From contig OENT01000007.1 in NCBI GenBank assembly GCA_900239685.1, forward strand, positions 372,001-436,000: a stretch of DNA of 64,000 bases, in the 5' to 3' direction. Source of the stretch: Rotaria macrura. Lineage: Eukaryota; Rotifera; Eurotatoria; Philodinida; Philodinidae. The notes under the pieces are model-generated. The model saw nothing but the letters and a program-made list of their open reading frames with translations. It was not told the DNA's origin and did no database searches. The position numbers and the translations under genes are program-made. This document shows positions 46,991 through 61,100 of this stretch, one piece after another (position 1 is the stretch's first letter; each line of letters begins with the position of its first letter).

Positions 46991-49412
46991 AATAGTCACC
47001 TTGATCCTTTGCACCGAGACAGAAACACACAAAGACAGATACTAGACATGACATGTATATATATATAGATAGATAGATAATTATGAATTATTTTTCGCAT
47101 TATATTTTTGGAGGTAAGATATGTTCAATGCAATCAATATTTGAGTACAGCATATACATATATTTATGTATATACAGAATGAATCCAATCGATCATTCAA
47201 TGTATCATGTTCTTATACATATCTTTATTTCCGCTGATCCCTTGAATAATTTGAGTTGAAAATTTAGCGGACGATTGTTAAGATTGAGGAAGTATATAAA
47301 ATTCTTAAAAGACTCCGAAACTCGTGTTAACGAGCCTAGATGATCACATAACTTCCACGATATTTGATAACGTATTCATCACTTGGACTAAACTGTTACT
47401 TTTAATCGATGCATTTGAAAAAAAAGAATATCAAAGAAGTTGTTCGTTTCATTCTATGAGATGCCGATTTTTCCTTGTTTATGATATCAAATTAATGAAA
47501 GTCATGAAACGTTTTGATTTCCTAAGTCACTAAGCAAGATCAATTTAAAATAGATAAAGATAAATATGAAGGTGTTCAAAATCACTTTAGATATCGATAT
47601 CACTTATGAGCTTCACTCTCACGAATGCAAGAAACTGTCAATATTGACAATAGTTGTTCATATATTAAAACCTAATGACTGCGTGACATATATTGCATGA
47701 AATAAATCATTTAGCGTTTGCTATTCGTCCAGCTAATCTTACTTTTTTAGTCCGCTGTCGCAGCACTGCGTCAAGTTAGACAATCATCAGACGTCCCAAA
47801 AGTTCTTATCTCTGCAACGCCTTCCTATTTTTCCTCATATGTCTTGCTTAATTTTTTCTTTAGGTTATTATCCTATTAATCCTTCTCTAGTTTATACCAG
47901 AAGATCTTTTGCATATATAAGAAAACTGATGGGCATCAATAATATCTTGGAAACAAGATGCTAGACGTACTCAACTGAATCCTGCACAAAATAATAATCT
48001 TTTGTTTTTTTTATTATTAGAATTGTATCTTATACTGCTACTTTAGTGTTCTATCATGAAACTATCGATATCTATGTAACTTGTGACGTTTGATATCATC
48101 AAATAGAATAGTAGTTATGAAATATGTTTGTAAAATGATAATTCCTACAGTACATATTTGACAGGTGGGACTGATTGAAGCGGTAACGTTTTAGCTTCCC
48201 CGCCAATCTCTATCATAAGACATCTGCATCTACACTGATCTAATATAAAGCTCTACTTATCGAAAAATCTCAATTGACATGTTTATCAACAACAACACAA
48301 GATTAGCATAGATAATAATCTATTTACTCGAAGTGCATAAGAGACAATTGATGAAAATAGGAGAAAGGTTAAAAAATATTTTTCATCTCGTCACATTATA
48401 TAAGTTATTATTGCAAATACTAGAGGTTTCACTATACTGAAAAATTTTGGCAAGGTAGTTTTGATGACGTAGAAGAATTCGTCGAAGCTATCTTTAACAA
48501 CTTTTCTTTCAAATAGCACTAGAATTTAAAGAAAATGAACAATCATGTGTTTCATGATCATTCTTTGAAATAATCGTTACGAACATGACAAAAAAACTGG
48601 AAAACAAACTAAATGAATGTGAAAAAAAAGGCTATTAAAAATCAACAAAACAATATCTTTTTCCAATTCAAACGATGTTCTTTACTTAAAAAAAGAAGGT
48701 AGTTAAAAGGGACGGGCGATTTTCCATATTATTCCACGTTTCATACCGTTTAAACGGATAATATCAAGAGATAATTTCGACAAATTCATCAGTCGAACAT
48801 AATAACTATCATGCCTAATGTTTTTAGAAACTTTCATTTCATAATTTATCTATGAATTCTTAATATAGAGTATTTTGAATAGAAAAATTTATCAGCTATG
48901 TAAATTTCTCTCTGTATTTGAATTATACATTCATATTATGGAAAAACAGACGAAATTGTTTTGTTGTTTAATTCTTTATCATCATATTAATTAAAACAGA
49001 AATCTAGTGATATTTTGAATTAGTTCATTTTAGATAAGCTTTCGGCTGTTTATCGTAATCAATATGTTTAGTATCAATCTTTATCTAAAAACAGAAACAT
49101 ACTCCTATTTATTTGTCTCGATTTAATTTTTAATATATAATCATGGATGATGACAATAAAAGAGAACTTATTTATATATAAATGCATTGATTATATATCC
49201 ATTTTGTTTTAATCAATTGATTTACTCAAAATTCTCAATTATAGTAGGATCGATAGCAAAGAATATTATGAAAAATTGAAATATATCTTAAAGAATTATT
49301 TTCTATTATTATAAGACGATAGTTTAATTTGAAGATCTTTCCTCTTTGATAATATTATTCAATTTACAGTAACGCTGGACAGAATGTTACGTAGTATAGC
49401 GCTGCATTATAT

Positions 49413-49449
<37 letters not shown>

Positions 49450-51049
49450 ATGTTTGTTTTTGTATAATATATTCGTGTATATAGAAACCATAACCATTGA
49501 TTTTGAATAGTATTGAACAAGAATAAACTACGAGAGAGATTAGAACTGTTATTGTGGGTGAAGAAAATATGCATCACATTAATATCATGGTAAAATAAAA
49601 CTCGTATATTCACATTTGATATCAACTCATAAGAAAGTAATTATCCTTGATGAAAATACTCATCGAGTGAGTACAAGTTGTCAAGATTACTACTCAGGTT
49701 AGTCGTTCTAGGTTTTTGGCAAAAGATTGAACAAAAAAGCAAGACGCTACCATACAGAAAATTAAATTAAATTTTATAAAAAAAGGAAAACGATAAAATT
49801 AAATGAAAAACAGGAAAAAAATATTCAGAGGATGAATTTATGTTATTCTCCATTTTCAACTGATGAGTCACTTCTACTACTTGAATGTATCACTCCTATA
49901 TTTAACGAACAGAACAAAAAGTTTTCATTTTCAACTATTCACTTTCGATTAAGATTTATCATGTGTCAAGATATACAAATCATAATTGGTTGAATTTCAA
50001 TTTATACATTTTAAATAAAATGTAATTGATAAAAAAAAGCTAATAAACCAAATAAGAAAGAATGACACAGAGGGTTTCACAAAAACTTGGCCACTTTATT
50101 TTCACTACTGCTCCGACAGGCAACATTCTTTTTTGTTAGTTTTAGTGTGGTTCGATAGCCCACAAAAAACACTAGAAAATGATATTTATGCAATATTTTT
50201 TCCATCCATCTTCTCATGAAAAATACAGGGCAGAATTATAAAAAGTCGAAGTCAAAAAAATGATATTGTACTTTAGAAGACTTTTTTTTTCGGTTTTTTC
50301 CGATTATATAAACCCATACTTACCGAAATGATGTTCGATGAACTTTACTCATCGTCAACGCCAGTTTTAAGGATCTTCCTTAATTTTCCAAGGAACTAAA
50401 AGGGTGGTCGATTTTTGTCATATTCTGAATTTTTCGAAAATTTTTGAGTCTTCGTATCTCAATCTTCAAAAGACTTTGTTTTTTTAAACTTGTTGATATT
50501 GCACTTCGCAGTCGACGATGGAATGTTTGTTTTATGGTGAACAAAATGAGCTGATTGTTTGCCGTTGTTCCAATATTGTAATAGAGAAAATTTTCGCTTT
50601 TGACACAGTCTTCATAGATGATATACAGTAGATAGGAAAAATGTTATCCATAACATACATTAGCAATTCTTTTTATATTAGTACTTTACCTAAGGCAGCA
50701 GCAAACTAACCATAAAAGAATGTCTTCAACAAGTCTAAACGTGAGCATGCAAGTTGTCTGACACCATAATTAGTTTTCAGCTGAGGTTTTTTGCAAACCA
50801 CAGTATTTTGTTCAGATCACTCTGATTTCAACATTATAAAAGGACTTGCGTCATACCGTTTATGATTCTATATGTTACTAAATGAAATCTTGGCATGAGT
50901 TTAATATGTTTGTGTTTTTCCTTCATGTTTTGCGCTTGTTGTTATCTAATGTCTTAATGTCGAGAATAATTTTATAACTGCTTTAATACGTGTTTTTATG
51001 TACTGTTTTCATTTCTGAAGATAAAAAGTCTATTACTGTACTCTACACC
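46991..51049. other. Gene-poor AT-rich stretch (4 kb)
   Basis: TA/GATA microsatellite at 47051-47080 and CT plus TA tracts at 49412-49446. A 12-nt palindrome CCGTTTAAACGG lies near 48748, similar to the GTTTAAAC core of the element at 45.5 kb. No exons supported. Confidence 0.45.
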
Positions 51050-51054
51050 AGATC

Positions 51055-51185
51055 TCGAAATGGGGCAGCCGGTCAGATGGCCAGGGTCGAGCCGGGCCAA
51101 ATATATTTTTCTATCAAGTCGAATGGACCTCACCAACAAAGAACGGTGGGCCAGGCTGGCCAAAGAGTTTTTCGGACCGCCGGAC
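51055..51185. repeat. GC-rich island with GGGCCA / GGCCAG repeats
   Basis: About 130 bp is strikingly GC-rich with repeated GGCCAGG and GGGCCA words in both halves, one followed by AAATATATTTTTC and the other by AAAGAGTTTTTCG. Overlapping ORFs exist on both strands but match nothing. Likely a transposon fragment. Confidence 0.45.
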
Positions 51186-54100
51186 TTAGACTTCATCTCT
51201 ATTTTCATAAAGTTTTTCATGTCAGAAAATAGAAAAAAGCTGATTTTAAAAAATCTTTTATCTTCAGATAAACATCCATTGAAATCAAACTAATTGAATA
51301 GAAAAAGTAATATGAGTTTTTTCCTCTATGAAAGTAGATTGTGATTAGCTTAAGCCTTTCCTAATCGAATTTTAACAAACAGTTTTATTAGACAACACTG
51401 TATTAATGGATTAAACGAGGCAAATGAATCGAAATCGACCTTTGAAAATGAAACAATAAATTTCGATTGGAATAAAATAGCACCATTTCGGTACATTTTC
51501 TCCAAAAAATACTCGATTTTTTCCGATTTCCTGTTTGTACTTCTAAGATGGGCTTTGTCTCTTGCAACTCATCATAAGCTGGAATCTCTATTATAGAAAC
51601 TATTTCGAAGTTTTATATATCTGATATATAAAAACAGAATTTATTTGATTCACTTATATATTGTTCATCTACGCACAAGACTGTCACTCTATCAGAAACA
51701 TTAAAAAACATAGTTTCCACTGAAGTGCAACTAGGTTAACTATTTATCGAAATTATCAGCACAGCTAAAAATGTTCAATCTGTGTGAAATGCATCAACCG
51801 GCTATATTCCTGTGGCAAATATTGCTAATGAACGATAATCTTCAAGAAACTCGCGTAGATCTGTGCATGTACATTAAAATTTCGGTTAAATATGCAATTT
51901 AACTTGACTCTCGTGCTCTTTTTAGGGCATTAATATTGTCTGATTTTACTCAACTTATGATTACTGTGATAATAAAATTTGTGCAACATGCTTATAAATG
52001 ACTCTAGTATTTGTGCAGTTTGATAGTGTAGAAATGTTTTTCGTAAAAAGAAATATAGTTTTAATTGTGCTATTTTAAGTTAGGTAGGACTGGACCTGGC
52101 ATCAAAAAGTGACCTGATTTCGAGACCTGGTATGGTTGTGACTGCTGCTTTGAATGTACTGTTGTTTTCGGATTGGTTTCTTGATGCAGCTGTGCGACGT
52201 ATACGTTGGTATGGATCGGAGCTGTAACTATTGGTTTCACTGTGTTGTGTTTGTGAAGAACCTGCCATTGCTTAAGGCTCTCCTCAAATGTCTTAAGTTC
52301 TGTCAAATTTTTTTAAAATCTTTCGAGAAATCATAAACAAAATACTTAGTACTAGAAGCACCAGGGTTTGTATTCTTGAGTGAGTCTTCCGGAAGAAAGA
52401 ACGGGACCCACCTTGAAAATTGGTTTTCATGAGTATTTGATGATCTTGGGAGTTCTAGATATATGATTCAGCAAATTCGAGTTTTAAAAAAGTTAAACAT
52501 AACTATTAAAACAGAAAAAAGCATTTTAAAAAGTTAAAAACCATTAGAATCAATAGTTAATTTAAGTATATGTCAATCAAGTTATGTTTAACTTTAATTC
52601 AAAATTCTCTAAATTCAATAAGATGCAGAACTCGCTACCGTTTTCAACGAAAATCTAACTAAATATTAGAGAATGTAGGGTATTGTTGTGGGAAGTGAAT
52701 ACGTTTCCTGTACACATTGCCCACACCCATCGAAACCACACTAAAACCTACCCACACCCTAGCGAGAACAACGTCCACAACACTCACCCAGCTCCGAACT
52801 TACTCTCACTTCCTCATTGTTCCATCTGAATGTGAATTAACTACTTGTTTCGTCTTTGACACATGATTTTGATGCGAACGGTTGGTGCAGTACTTTAGAG
52901 AAGTCTCTGTATTTATGTTGTTTTCGTCGAAGTTTTAAGAAGTGGTTTTTGTTTTAAAATTAGGATTTTTTGTGATTCATATTGATTATAAAATATTTTG
53001 TCAAGTTGAATACCGTGAACATGAATCGAAGAAGTTTCTCAAAAGTTTTAATGTGGTAAAAGTACACTTACGTTATACTTCTTCTTCACCCTTTTAATAA
53101 AAGTGTAATTGTAGATGTTCTTATTACATTTGTTTTTCAGTTGTCGGTAAAGATATTTTGTTGTTGATTTGTTCAATAGTTCATCAATATGTAGATGTTC
53201 ATCATTCACATTTGAAAATGCGATTCCAATCAAATCCAGTACAAGATTTTACACCGCCACCAGCCAGTAAATGCAACCCGATCATTTGATTGATGGTACA
53301 GTCAGTTTCATTTCTTTCGAACAGACTTCAAAAGGCAATATCCATCTCATCATCTATTAAATTCAACAGTTCGATCCATGTTGGTGTTTTGTTGTAATGC
53401 AACGACTGAAAATCTTTAGAAATATGCCATAAAAATGCAAAGATTGATAGTTAGATAAGTTGTGTACGAGAAAAAAAAACGACAATTTGATACTGAATGG
53501 TTCCCTATTGCACTAAAATTGCGATCAACTTTGACATTAGTAACATAATCATCAATTGGTTCCATGAGTTTCACTAAAATAATAATATCAGTTATATAAA
53601 ATTTCCGAAAAGTGATCGATATATTTACTTTTTTTATTCTTGTTTGGCTCTATCCGAAAACAAACTCAGTAGTTTATATATACATGAATAAATCGAAATT
53701 TTGATTGAATTGTTTTCCTCGGTGACACATCGCTTTATTTGTACTCATTATTGCTAAAAAATACTGAGGTGTGCTGTCTATCCCTTAATTATATTGCTCT
53801 TTCAGCTCTCATTCTTCATGATTTTATGTAGACCTTTGTTGAAGTAAAATTAACTCGTAGTTCGATGAACTTTTCTTTAGAAAAACTTTGAGCAAATGTC
53901 AGAGAGAACTTTGCAAGGAATGGCGAACATTTATTTCATTAAAATCCAATATTTGCTATCGTTCAATCGAAATCAAATTCTTGATAAAAGCAATGTCAAC
54001 GAGTATCCATATCAACAGTATTACCAGTATCGTAATGAAACTTAATAAACATTATGTTTTTTTTATTCAGTAAAATATTTGCTTTCGTCCGCAAGTTAAA

Positions 54101-54461
54101 TGTAAACAACACAAGAATCACTGAAATCATATTTATTCGACCAGAACTTGATTTAAATCAAGAATAATAAAAAAAAAACATTCGAACAACATATCGTTTA
54201 AATTTCTCTTGAGCTACTTGAAAGTAGTTTATCTCGAATTCATCATCATTCTCTTCCTGAAGTTTTAAAAATTTCCAGGTACTAATAAAATAATATTATT
54301 GTTTTTCGATTTCCAACGTTTGTTGAGTTCATAAGAAACAAAAAAAATTCAAATTACGAAACAATATCGGAGGAAGTATGCTGATCAGTTGCATAGATGT
54401 TATTTTGATTAAAAGATTGTTTTCATGAATACTCGATGTAATACGCAGTATAAACATTAAT
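51186..54461. other. Gene-poor stretch before the AAMDC pseudogene
   Basis: Mostly AT-rich without supported exons, except for the weak candidate at 52070-52299. The words CCCACACCC occur at 52729 and 52751. Confidence 0.4.
52070..52299 (-). other. Possible orphan exon or gene remnant
   Basis: A 76-codon reading frame follows a possible acceptor (TTTGACAG) and ends at a stop at 52070. It begins ELKTFEESLKQWQVLHKH, then is Gln/Pro/Lys-rich and ends with GPVLPNLK. GC content and codon variety are higher than in the surroundings. No ATG-bearing upstream exon and no family were recognised. It may be a remnant of a gene or of a mobile element. Confidence 0.2.
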
Positions 54462-54924
54462 TCACAGGTTGATTGCATTAATGCACCGACGGGTTTTTTC
54501 TCTAACCAATTTATTATAACACTCAACCGCTTCTGGAGTTGTTTTAATGAAATAGTCGATGCCCAATTCCATACCGTTTTCTCGTAGGAACTCTTTAGTT
54601 TCTTTAGGTATTTGTAATCTGCTTTCCATGCCTTCCGATAGAACGACATACTTTGCACCTTTTTTTTATTCAACTTTGAACATCCTCTTGTTGAGTACCA
54701 GATATATGATGAGTGTTGGTCTTATTTCAATCTCATTCTTCTGCTCCTTAAATATGAGAGTGCATAGTTAGGATACGAGTCTGTTAAGTCAATCGAATTC
54801 TATGTCCTAGAAAGAGTTTGAAATCTTTGCCAGAGTTTCCTTCCACTTTCATGCAAACCCATTGAAGGTCTTCGATAAGAGGTGATTCTGCTTGAATCAG
54901 ATTAATACTATCATCTGCGCTCAT
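54462..54924 (-). pseudogene. AAMDC: AAMDC (Mth938-domain) pseudogene
   Basis: Conceptual pieces match the small AAMDC/Mth938 fold: an N-terminal part from ATG 54924 (SPLIEDLQWVCMKVEG, GKDFKLF), a middle part (NKTNTHHISGTQQEDVQ) and a C-terminal part (YVVLSEGMESRLQIPKETKE, then ELGIDYFIKTTPEAVECYNK). The order is that of human AAMDC (122 residues), a protein linked to adipogenesis. Lesions: the expected donor after KLFLG lacks GT. Two Trp codons in the WDW position read TGA. A one-base loss and compensating gains around 54685-54665 shift frame and create a stop before the GAKYVVL strand. The flanks carry no other gene. The intron position is still visible as noncoding sequence, so this is a decayed gene or segmental copy, not a processed retrocopy. 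Confidence 0.75.
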
Positions 54925-55111
54925 CTTGAATAGAAGTTTGTTTTTTTATAAAGAAAATTTGATGTAGACATTGAACTTGAAGGAATATTTTCTATTGATA
55001 TTTTTTTTTGTTTTCAAAAAATTTTCAACACAAAAAACAAACATGCAGAAAAAAGAAAAAAGATGAGAAACATAAATACACATGTATTTCAAATAGACAA
55101 ACATAAATAAA
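54925..55111. other. Short spacer between AAMDC pseudogene and SAM-ePHD gene
   Basis: A-rich and T-rich runs only; nothing recognised. Confidence 0.4.
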
Positions 55112-58100
55112 CTAATTCATTAATGATTCTTGTGAATCATTTGCATTTGTCATTGTTTTACGATAATTTTTTTTCTGTTTGTTATTATTCATCTAAAATG
55201 ATAAGGGAAAAGAGATTAAATTTCTTAACAGAAATAAAACCTATGCATAATTTTTTTGAACTATTTTACTTGATTATGTTTTGGACAGTAAACTGAATAA
55301 CTTTCTTCAATTAATCGACAATTAACTGAAATAAACATGAGACATGAAAAAACTTAAGTAACGGTCAACGATATTTCTTTAACATACGCGTTGTTTTTGC
55401 ACAAGGATAATGATAGCGAATTTTGCAATTTCGATAGCGACAAGCAAGTGCTGCACCAGGTATTTGACATACAGAACATGTCTTAAACAAAAAACCAATA
55501 AAATATATCAACGTTATAATGATGATACTCGTTTTTAAATCGAAAACTGGTAAATTAAAAATACATTTTTTCTCATGCTGCTCCTTTGAAGAAAGTTGAA
55601 TCAAAAACTTGTCTTACTTATTATCGAGAAATAAAGAGTTTAAATCAAAAGCAGCCAATAGAGTTTCCTTCGAAACTTCACCGTGATGAAATGATTTGTA
55701 CGAGAACGCAAAGCAAAAACATGTTTTCTTTACTAGAAACAACTTCCTTTTATAGAGCAGTTGTCATATTTTCTGTGAAGGTTCTTGAACAAATTAACAT
55801 TATCACAAGAAGAAAAAAAACATTTTTAAGTTGATCTATTCATCCATATTTTGTTGTGTTGTGATCGTCTTCAGTGACATACTGATGGAAGGATGCTGGT
55901 ATATCGTTTAAGAGGGTTTTGTTGAAGTTCTGATCAAGTTTTCTGGTACTCAAATAAAATCATGTCTGAATTTCGATTAGTCTTACTAACAAAGTTCATT
56001 GTAGTAAAGAACTTCTTTGCTTAGTAGTATGCTTCTCTACGCACGTAACTAGTAGACTGAAAAACGTCTAATCGAAAGAGGAGACTGGAAAATACTGACG
56101 AAACTCAAAATGTAATACGAAAAACAACTAAACTCGTTCTAACGAACAGACCTGGTCGCGATCATTAATTTAGATTCCAGCTCATGTCTCATCATGAGCT
56201 TTATGAATTGATATTTCTCTCGTCATCAAACTTACAATATCCAGATAAGTTGAGCATGCATCTGAAAAATGCATAAGTTCTCCTGTTGTTGGATTCATTT
56301 GTATATGATTATTCCATAATGCACAATCACGATGTAACCAAACTTCAGTTAACTTTTTATAATGTTTACCTAATTGTTTATCTTAAACAAGCTATGTTTT
56401 AGAAAATTCTATGTACGACATAAAATCGATGACTTACTATTTTTCAGATACGAACGACATTGTTCATTTAATTGAAATGGACCAAATAAAGGACCCAGAT
56501 ATTCTTCGTATGGTTCTTTCCAACATAGAATACATCTCCATGGAGCTTTTGTATCTTCAACGATATTCATTTTAGTTTGTCGTCGATGAAAATCAAATGA
56601 TTGTACAGTGGAATTTTTTTTTATGCCTCGTGTTGCATCAAGATGTGTACCTGATAGAATTGTTCGTGTTGTGTTTTCATTAAGTACAACATATAATTCA
56701 TCTGCACGATTTTTCATTGATACCGTTGTCGATTCATTAGTATGAGATTTTCTCTTGGTTTTTTTTTCTGATGGAACATTAACATGGCGAAATTTTTTTA
56801 TGATTTCAACTGCTTGTTCATCTTGTTCTGAATCATGTCTACTGGTATTTCGTTGAATTTTTCTCGTTGATGATTTTTGAGAAGGCTTTATTTGATTACT
56901 GGTTGTAGCTGGTGTTTTAATTTCATATTCATCATCGGACATATCATTTAAATAAGCGGCCAATTCAGGAACTTGTTCTTGTAATGCTCCAAAGAATTGT
57001 TGCTCTTTAAAAGAAAAATGATTGAACAAAAAATGTTTTTAAAAGGCAAACAAAACTAATAGGAAATCATTTTCCATACCATCTTGTTGTGATATATTAT
57101 CAAAACGAATGAGATGTGTAGATCGTTGAGGACGATTTCGTACATTCCAATTGATACCACTTTCACTTGGTTGTTCATTTATTATCATTTCATCTCCACT
57201 ATTCTTTTCGATTTCATCCTCATCAGTAATATTTTCTTCATCATCAATATTGCTGGTCTTACTACTACCATCATCATCATCGTCGTCGTCATCATTGTCG
57301 TTATCACTATGTTTAATTGATTCATCGTCATTGTCGGACGACGATGATGATGGTTGAGGATGTAAATTAACTTTACCACCAGGCGGTATATACTCATTAT
57401 CTTCGTCTTCTTCGTCACCATTGTCATCGATGATACCAGCTGCTATAGCTGTTTCAAGAAATTCACGTGTATTACCCGTATAAATTAAAGAACGTTTTTT
57501 AGCCTCGCGTATTGGTTTACTTGATACATTGTATGTAGTTGCTGGTAAAGCTAAGGATTCTGATGATGACGTTGTCTCATGGTCTTGATTAGGTTCGTTT
57601 GATGCTTGAAAAAATTTCGGTTTTTCAATATCTGATGTTACGGAATTTGAAGGATTACCATTGATTGATGGATTTATCTCAATATTACTTTCTGATAAAC
57701 GTCGATTATATGAACAATGATCATTATTACTGAGTGAATTATCACACTTTTTTGTCGTCCCATTATGTGATGCACATGTTGAATCACTATTCGATTTATT
57801 TAAATGATGTTTTATCGATGAACTTCGATTTTCACTATTTGAAGTTTCTCGTTCAGGTGACAAAGAAAGATCACGTTTTCTTGATGTTCGATTAGATGGT
57901 CTCGAAGTGGCTTCTACTGGGTCGGATACACCGTCTAATTGTAGTGGAATATGTAATGTTGTCGAACTAAATGAAAGAATATATTGCTGATCGAATTGTT
58001 TTTTGAATGGAGGAATTTTCGAAATACATCGACATTATGACGTTTCAAGAATTTCAATTGAAACGAAATTTTTTTTAATTCGATAATATCTAGTGGTCTA

Positions 58101-61100
58101 AACAGTGTAACAAAATATATTCTACTCCCCCAGTATAAAGGAAACGAATGAAAAGCGCGAACAATTCTGTATTTCACGAATGCCGATCAAATTTTGATTA
58201 GAAAATTTAAATTCAAAGAATTTATACACTATTTGAGACGAACTCAGCATTATACATGGCACATCGTTGTTTAACTAAAATTGAACCATTTGAAATCATG
58301 GCAATCATAGAAAAAAGTTTGTTAGCGCAGCGACGTTGAAGCTGAAATGTGGAACTCATGTATTCCGCAAAAAAGAACACGTTATTTACTAGTAATTCTT
58401 TTTTCGTAATAAAGTATGGCATAACTATACAACGGATGAAAACTATCAATCAAGCATAATTGCGCTTATTGATGGTGGTCATTATCATCGAAGAGAGATC
58501 AAAAAGCTTTTTCTAATTGAACCAGATTCTTCTGGTTTCTAGAATGCGCATAGCTAAACATAATCGTCATTAATCTAGAGATAGAAAAATGACATAATGT
58601 TTCAGAAAACAACAGCTTTTCTTAAAGATAGGAGCAAGAAAAAAAATCAAGTAGATATGTTCGATAACACAGTTGTTTATTTAATCTGAATTATTTTGAA
58701 GGATTATTGTAAAAATGAATATCAACTGAATTCGAACATTTTTCAAAAACGTTGTAATCAACTATGGTACTGAAATACAATGAATTGCTGTATTAAGCAC
58801 GCAGCATCATGATGAAATGGTAATAATCGCATTTTTAAACGAACGATATGGAAACAAAATACAACAGCAATTTATTATCTACATACGTAACACTCAAGAT
58901 TTCTTACTCAGGCTAAATTTTACTAATGAAACATACTCTTATAAGCTTTCCCTACAAAGATGAGCTTGTCACCCGTCTATAAAATGATGTTCTCATTTCC
59001 ATTTCTCTAGCGATAATAATGCGTAATTGATAACGTCAAAAATAACTTAACATATTATAGTTGTTTGTTTTGTTTAAGATAATCGATTAGCATGAAAACA
59101 ATGTTTTTTTATTTCGCATTTTTTTCGACTAAAATTTTTACAGTAGCGCTCTATTTTTCAGTGGCGCTCATTTTTTCGATTCACTATGCTATCATTCTTT
59201 TAATTCTTAATTTTTTTTTCGCCTTGTTTTTTTCAATAAGGATTTATCATCATCATTATCATCGAATGAATTACCAAACTCCGTCTGATTTATCTATGCG
59301 TTAAATATACAGGATTGATCAATGATCTATTAGATACGTCGATGAAATTGCTCACAAAATCATATATTTTTTTGCAATTAAAAAAACCATACGAACTTTT
59401 GTATCAAAGCTCTTTGACGTGCTGCTTTTTTACAGAATTAGTTTTTCAAATATAAAAAATAAATTTTTTGCGCTCGTTTATGTCTGTAATGGGAGGGGGG
59501 AGCCGCAAAGTCTTCCCCTTAAAACTTTCACTCACAATTTTCTTCGAAAATATATGTGAGTTCCACAAAAGCGATGATTGATAGGAATACAACGAACGAA
59601 TCTTTGAATCTTCGTCCTACTTATGACTTGGTCAAACTATTGTTAAATCATATTTGTGCTGTCATGACACTACCGATTCTTTACAATGAACTGCTTAGAC
59701 CGGACGAGTAGTTGTAACTTTCACACCCCCATGTAGATGAATTTAAAAAAATGAATGTTTACTACGAAATAAGAAACTAAAGTCGTTACTCGCTTGCTTA
59801 TTAGAGTAAAATCATATTCTTATTGTGCTGAAACATTTCATGATAGAAGTAAAACAAAAACAAGAAAATTTTTGGTGAATGTGCAGTACTTATATTGTCT
59901 TCAAAGAATATATTTCTCTTGCTTGTTAATAAGCAAATTGAATAAAAGATACAATATGAACATGCATGATTAACTTGCATTTCTGTTTTATGAACTGACT
60001 AGTGAACAGCTGAGTAGAATAATAATCTAGTTAGGAGTTTCTTGTTCTCACTATGAATATGATCTATATGGTACAAACCTTATCGACTAAGCCATTAGAA
60101 TTGAAACATCATTTATCTAAAACGACTATTCATAAATCCCATCGGTGACAACATTATCTTCATCCTGTTGAACTTACATAGTAACTGAATGAAACGCTTC
60201 ATCTTCTACTCTAGACAGATTCTTAAAGAATACAATCAATGATAGTATCTTAGATTGAATTCAAATACTCGAGTATTGAATGCATTTCAGACATCGAAAA
60301 TTCAGGTCCTTCGCATAATTTTACCGACGAAAAAAATATTTAGGAATACACTATTGAAATTTTCATCGGTATCAACACATAATCAATGGTGTTATTTTAT
60401 TTCTATTGATACATAATTCAATGAACTTACGTTAATAATTTATTTTGTTTAGAAGTTGTATACAGAGTGAAGCGAAGTTTTGTTAATAATTGTTCATAAT
60501 CACATGCAGGCTCATTCCTATTATTATCAATTACTTGAGTTATAAAACCGTCAACGAATTGTTGTGGATCAGGTTGGTTAGGTGGAAATATCATTTGTTG
60601 TCGTTGCTGTTGTTGTTGAATGAATGATGGATTATGTTTTTGTTGTAATGATTTTATGGATGGTAATGGCGCCTGTGTCGATGAGTTATTTAAACCTCGT
60701 GTTAATAAGCTTGTAACAACAGGATGATTATTTATAATTGAATCTCCTGCTGTTAAATCATTTGAAGTATTCAATCGATTTTTCTTGTTTAAATCATTAC
60801 GATCATCGTGTGTTGAGCTACGTTTTAAACCCGTTGAAGATTTCGTGTGCTGTTCAATGATTGATTTTTCATTGGTTAGCAAGTTACTAACAACAGTCGC
60901 TGTTGGTGGTGTTGAAACAGGATTTTTAGGTGATAGAGTACCATATGGTGATAACGATTCACTAAATGGTGACTGGGGATCATGTATTTCATTCACAACA
61001 CTTTTAGGATCGATGACCTAAGCGGATAATACAAATAGCGGTCAAAAAAATATCGTTGCTTCGTCTTATTGTTCAAATTACTTGAGATTCAGGTAGAAGT

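Noticed and set aside
50072..50425. Possible mariner-like element: TTGGCCACTTTATT near 50090 and AAAGGGTGGTCGATTTTTGTCA near 50399 as inverted ends
   Set aside because: The two ends match only in part, there is no clear TA duplication and no shared inner arm, so the pairing may be chance.
50990..51293. Overlapping frames of 74-80 codons on both strands
   Set aside because: They are open only because of the GC-rich island; no similarity and no codon bias.
58222..58449. Candidate upstream exon for the ePHD part (MSSTFQLQRRC)
   Set aside because: No donor in the required phase 2; the exon ending at 60431 fits the phase and supplies the long N-terminal part.
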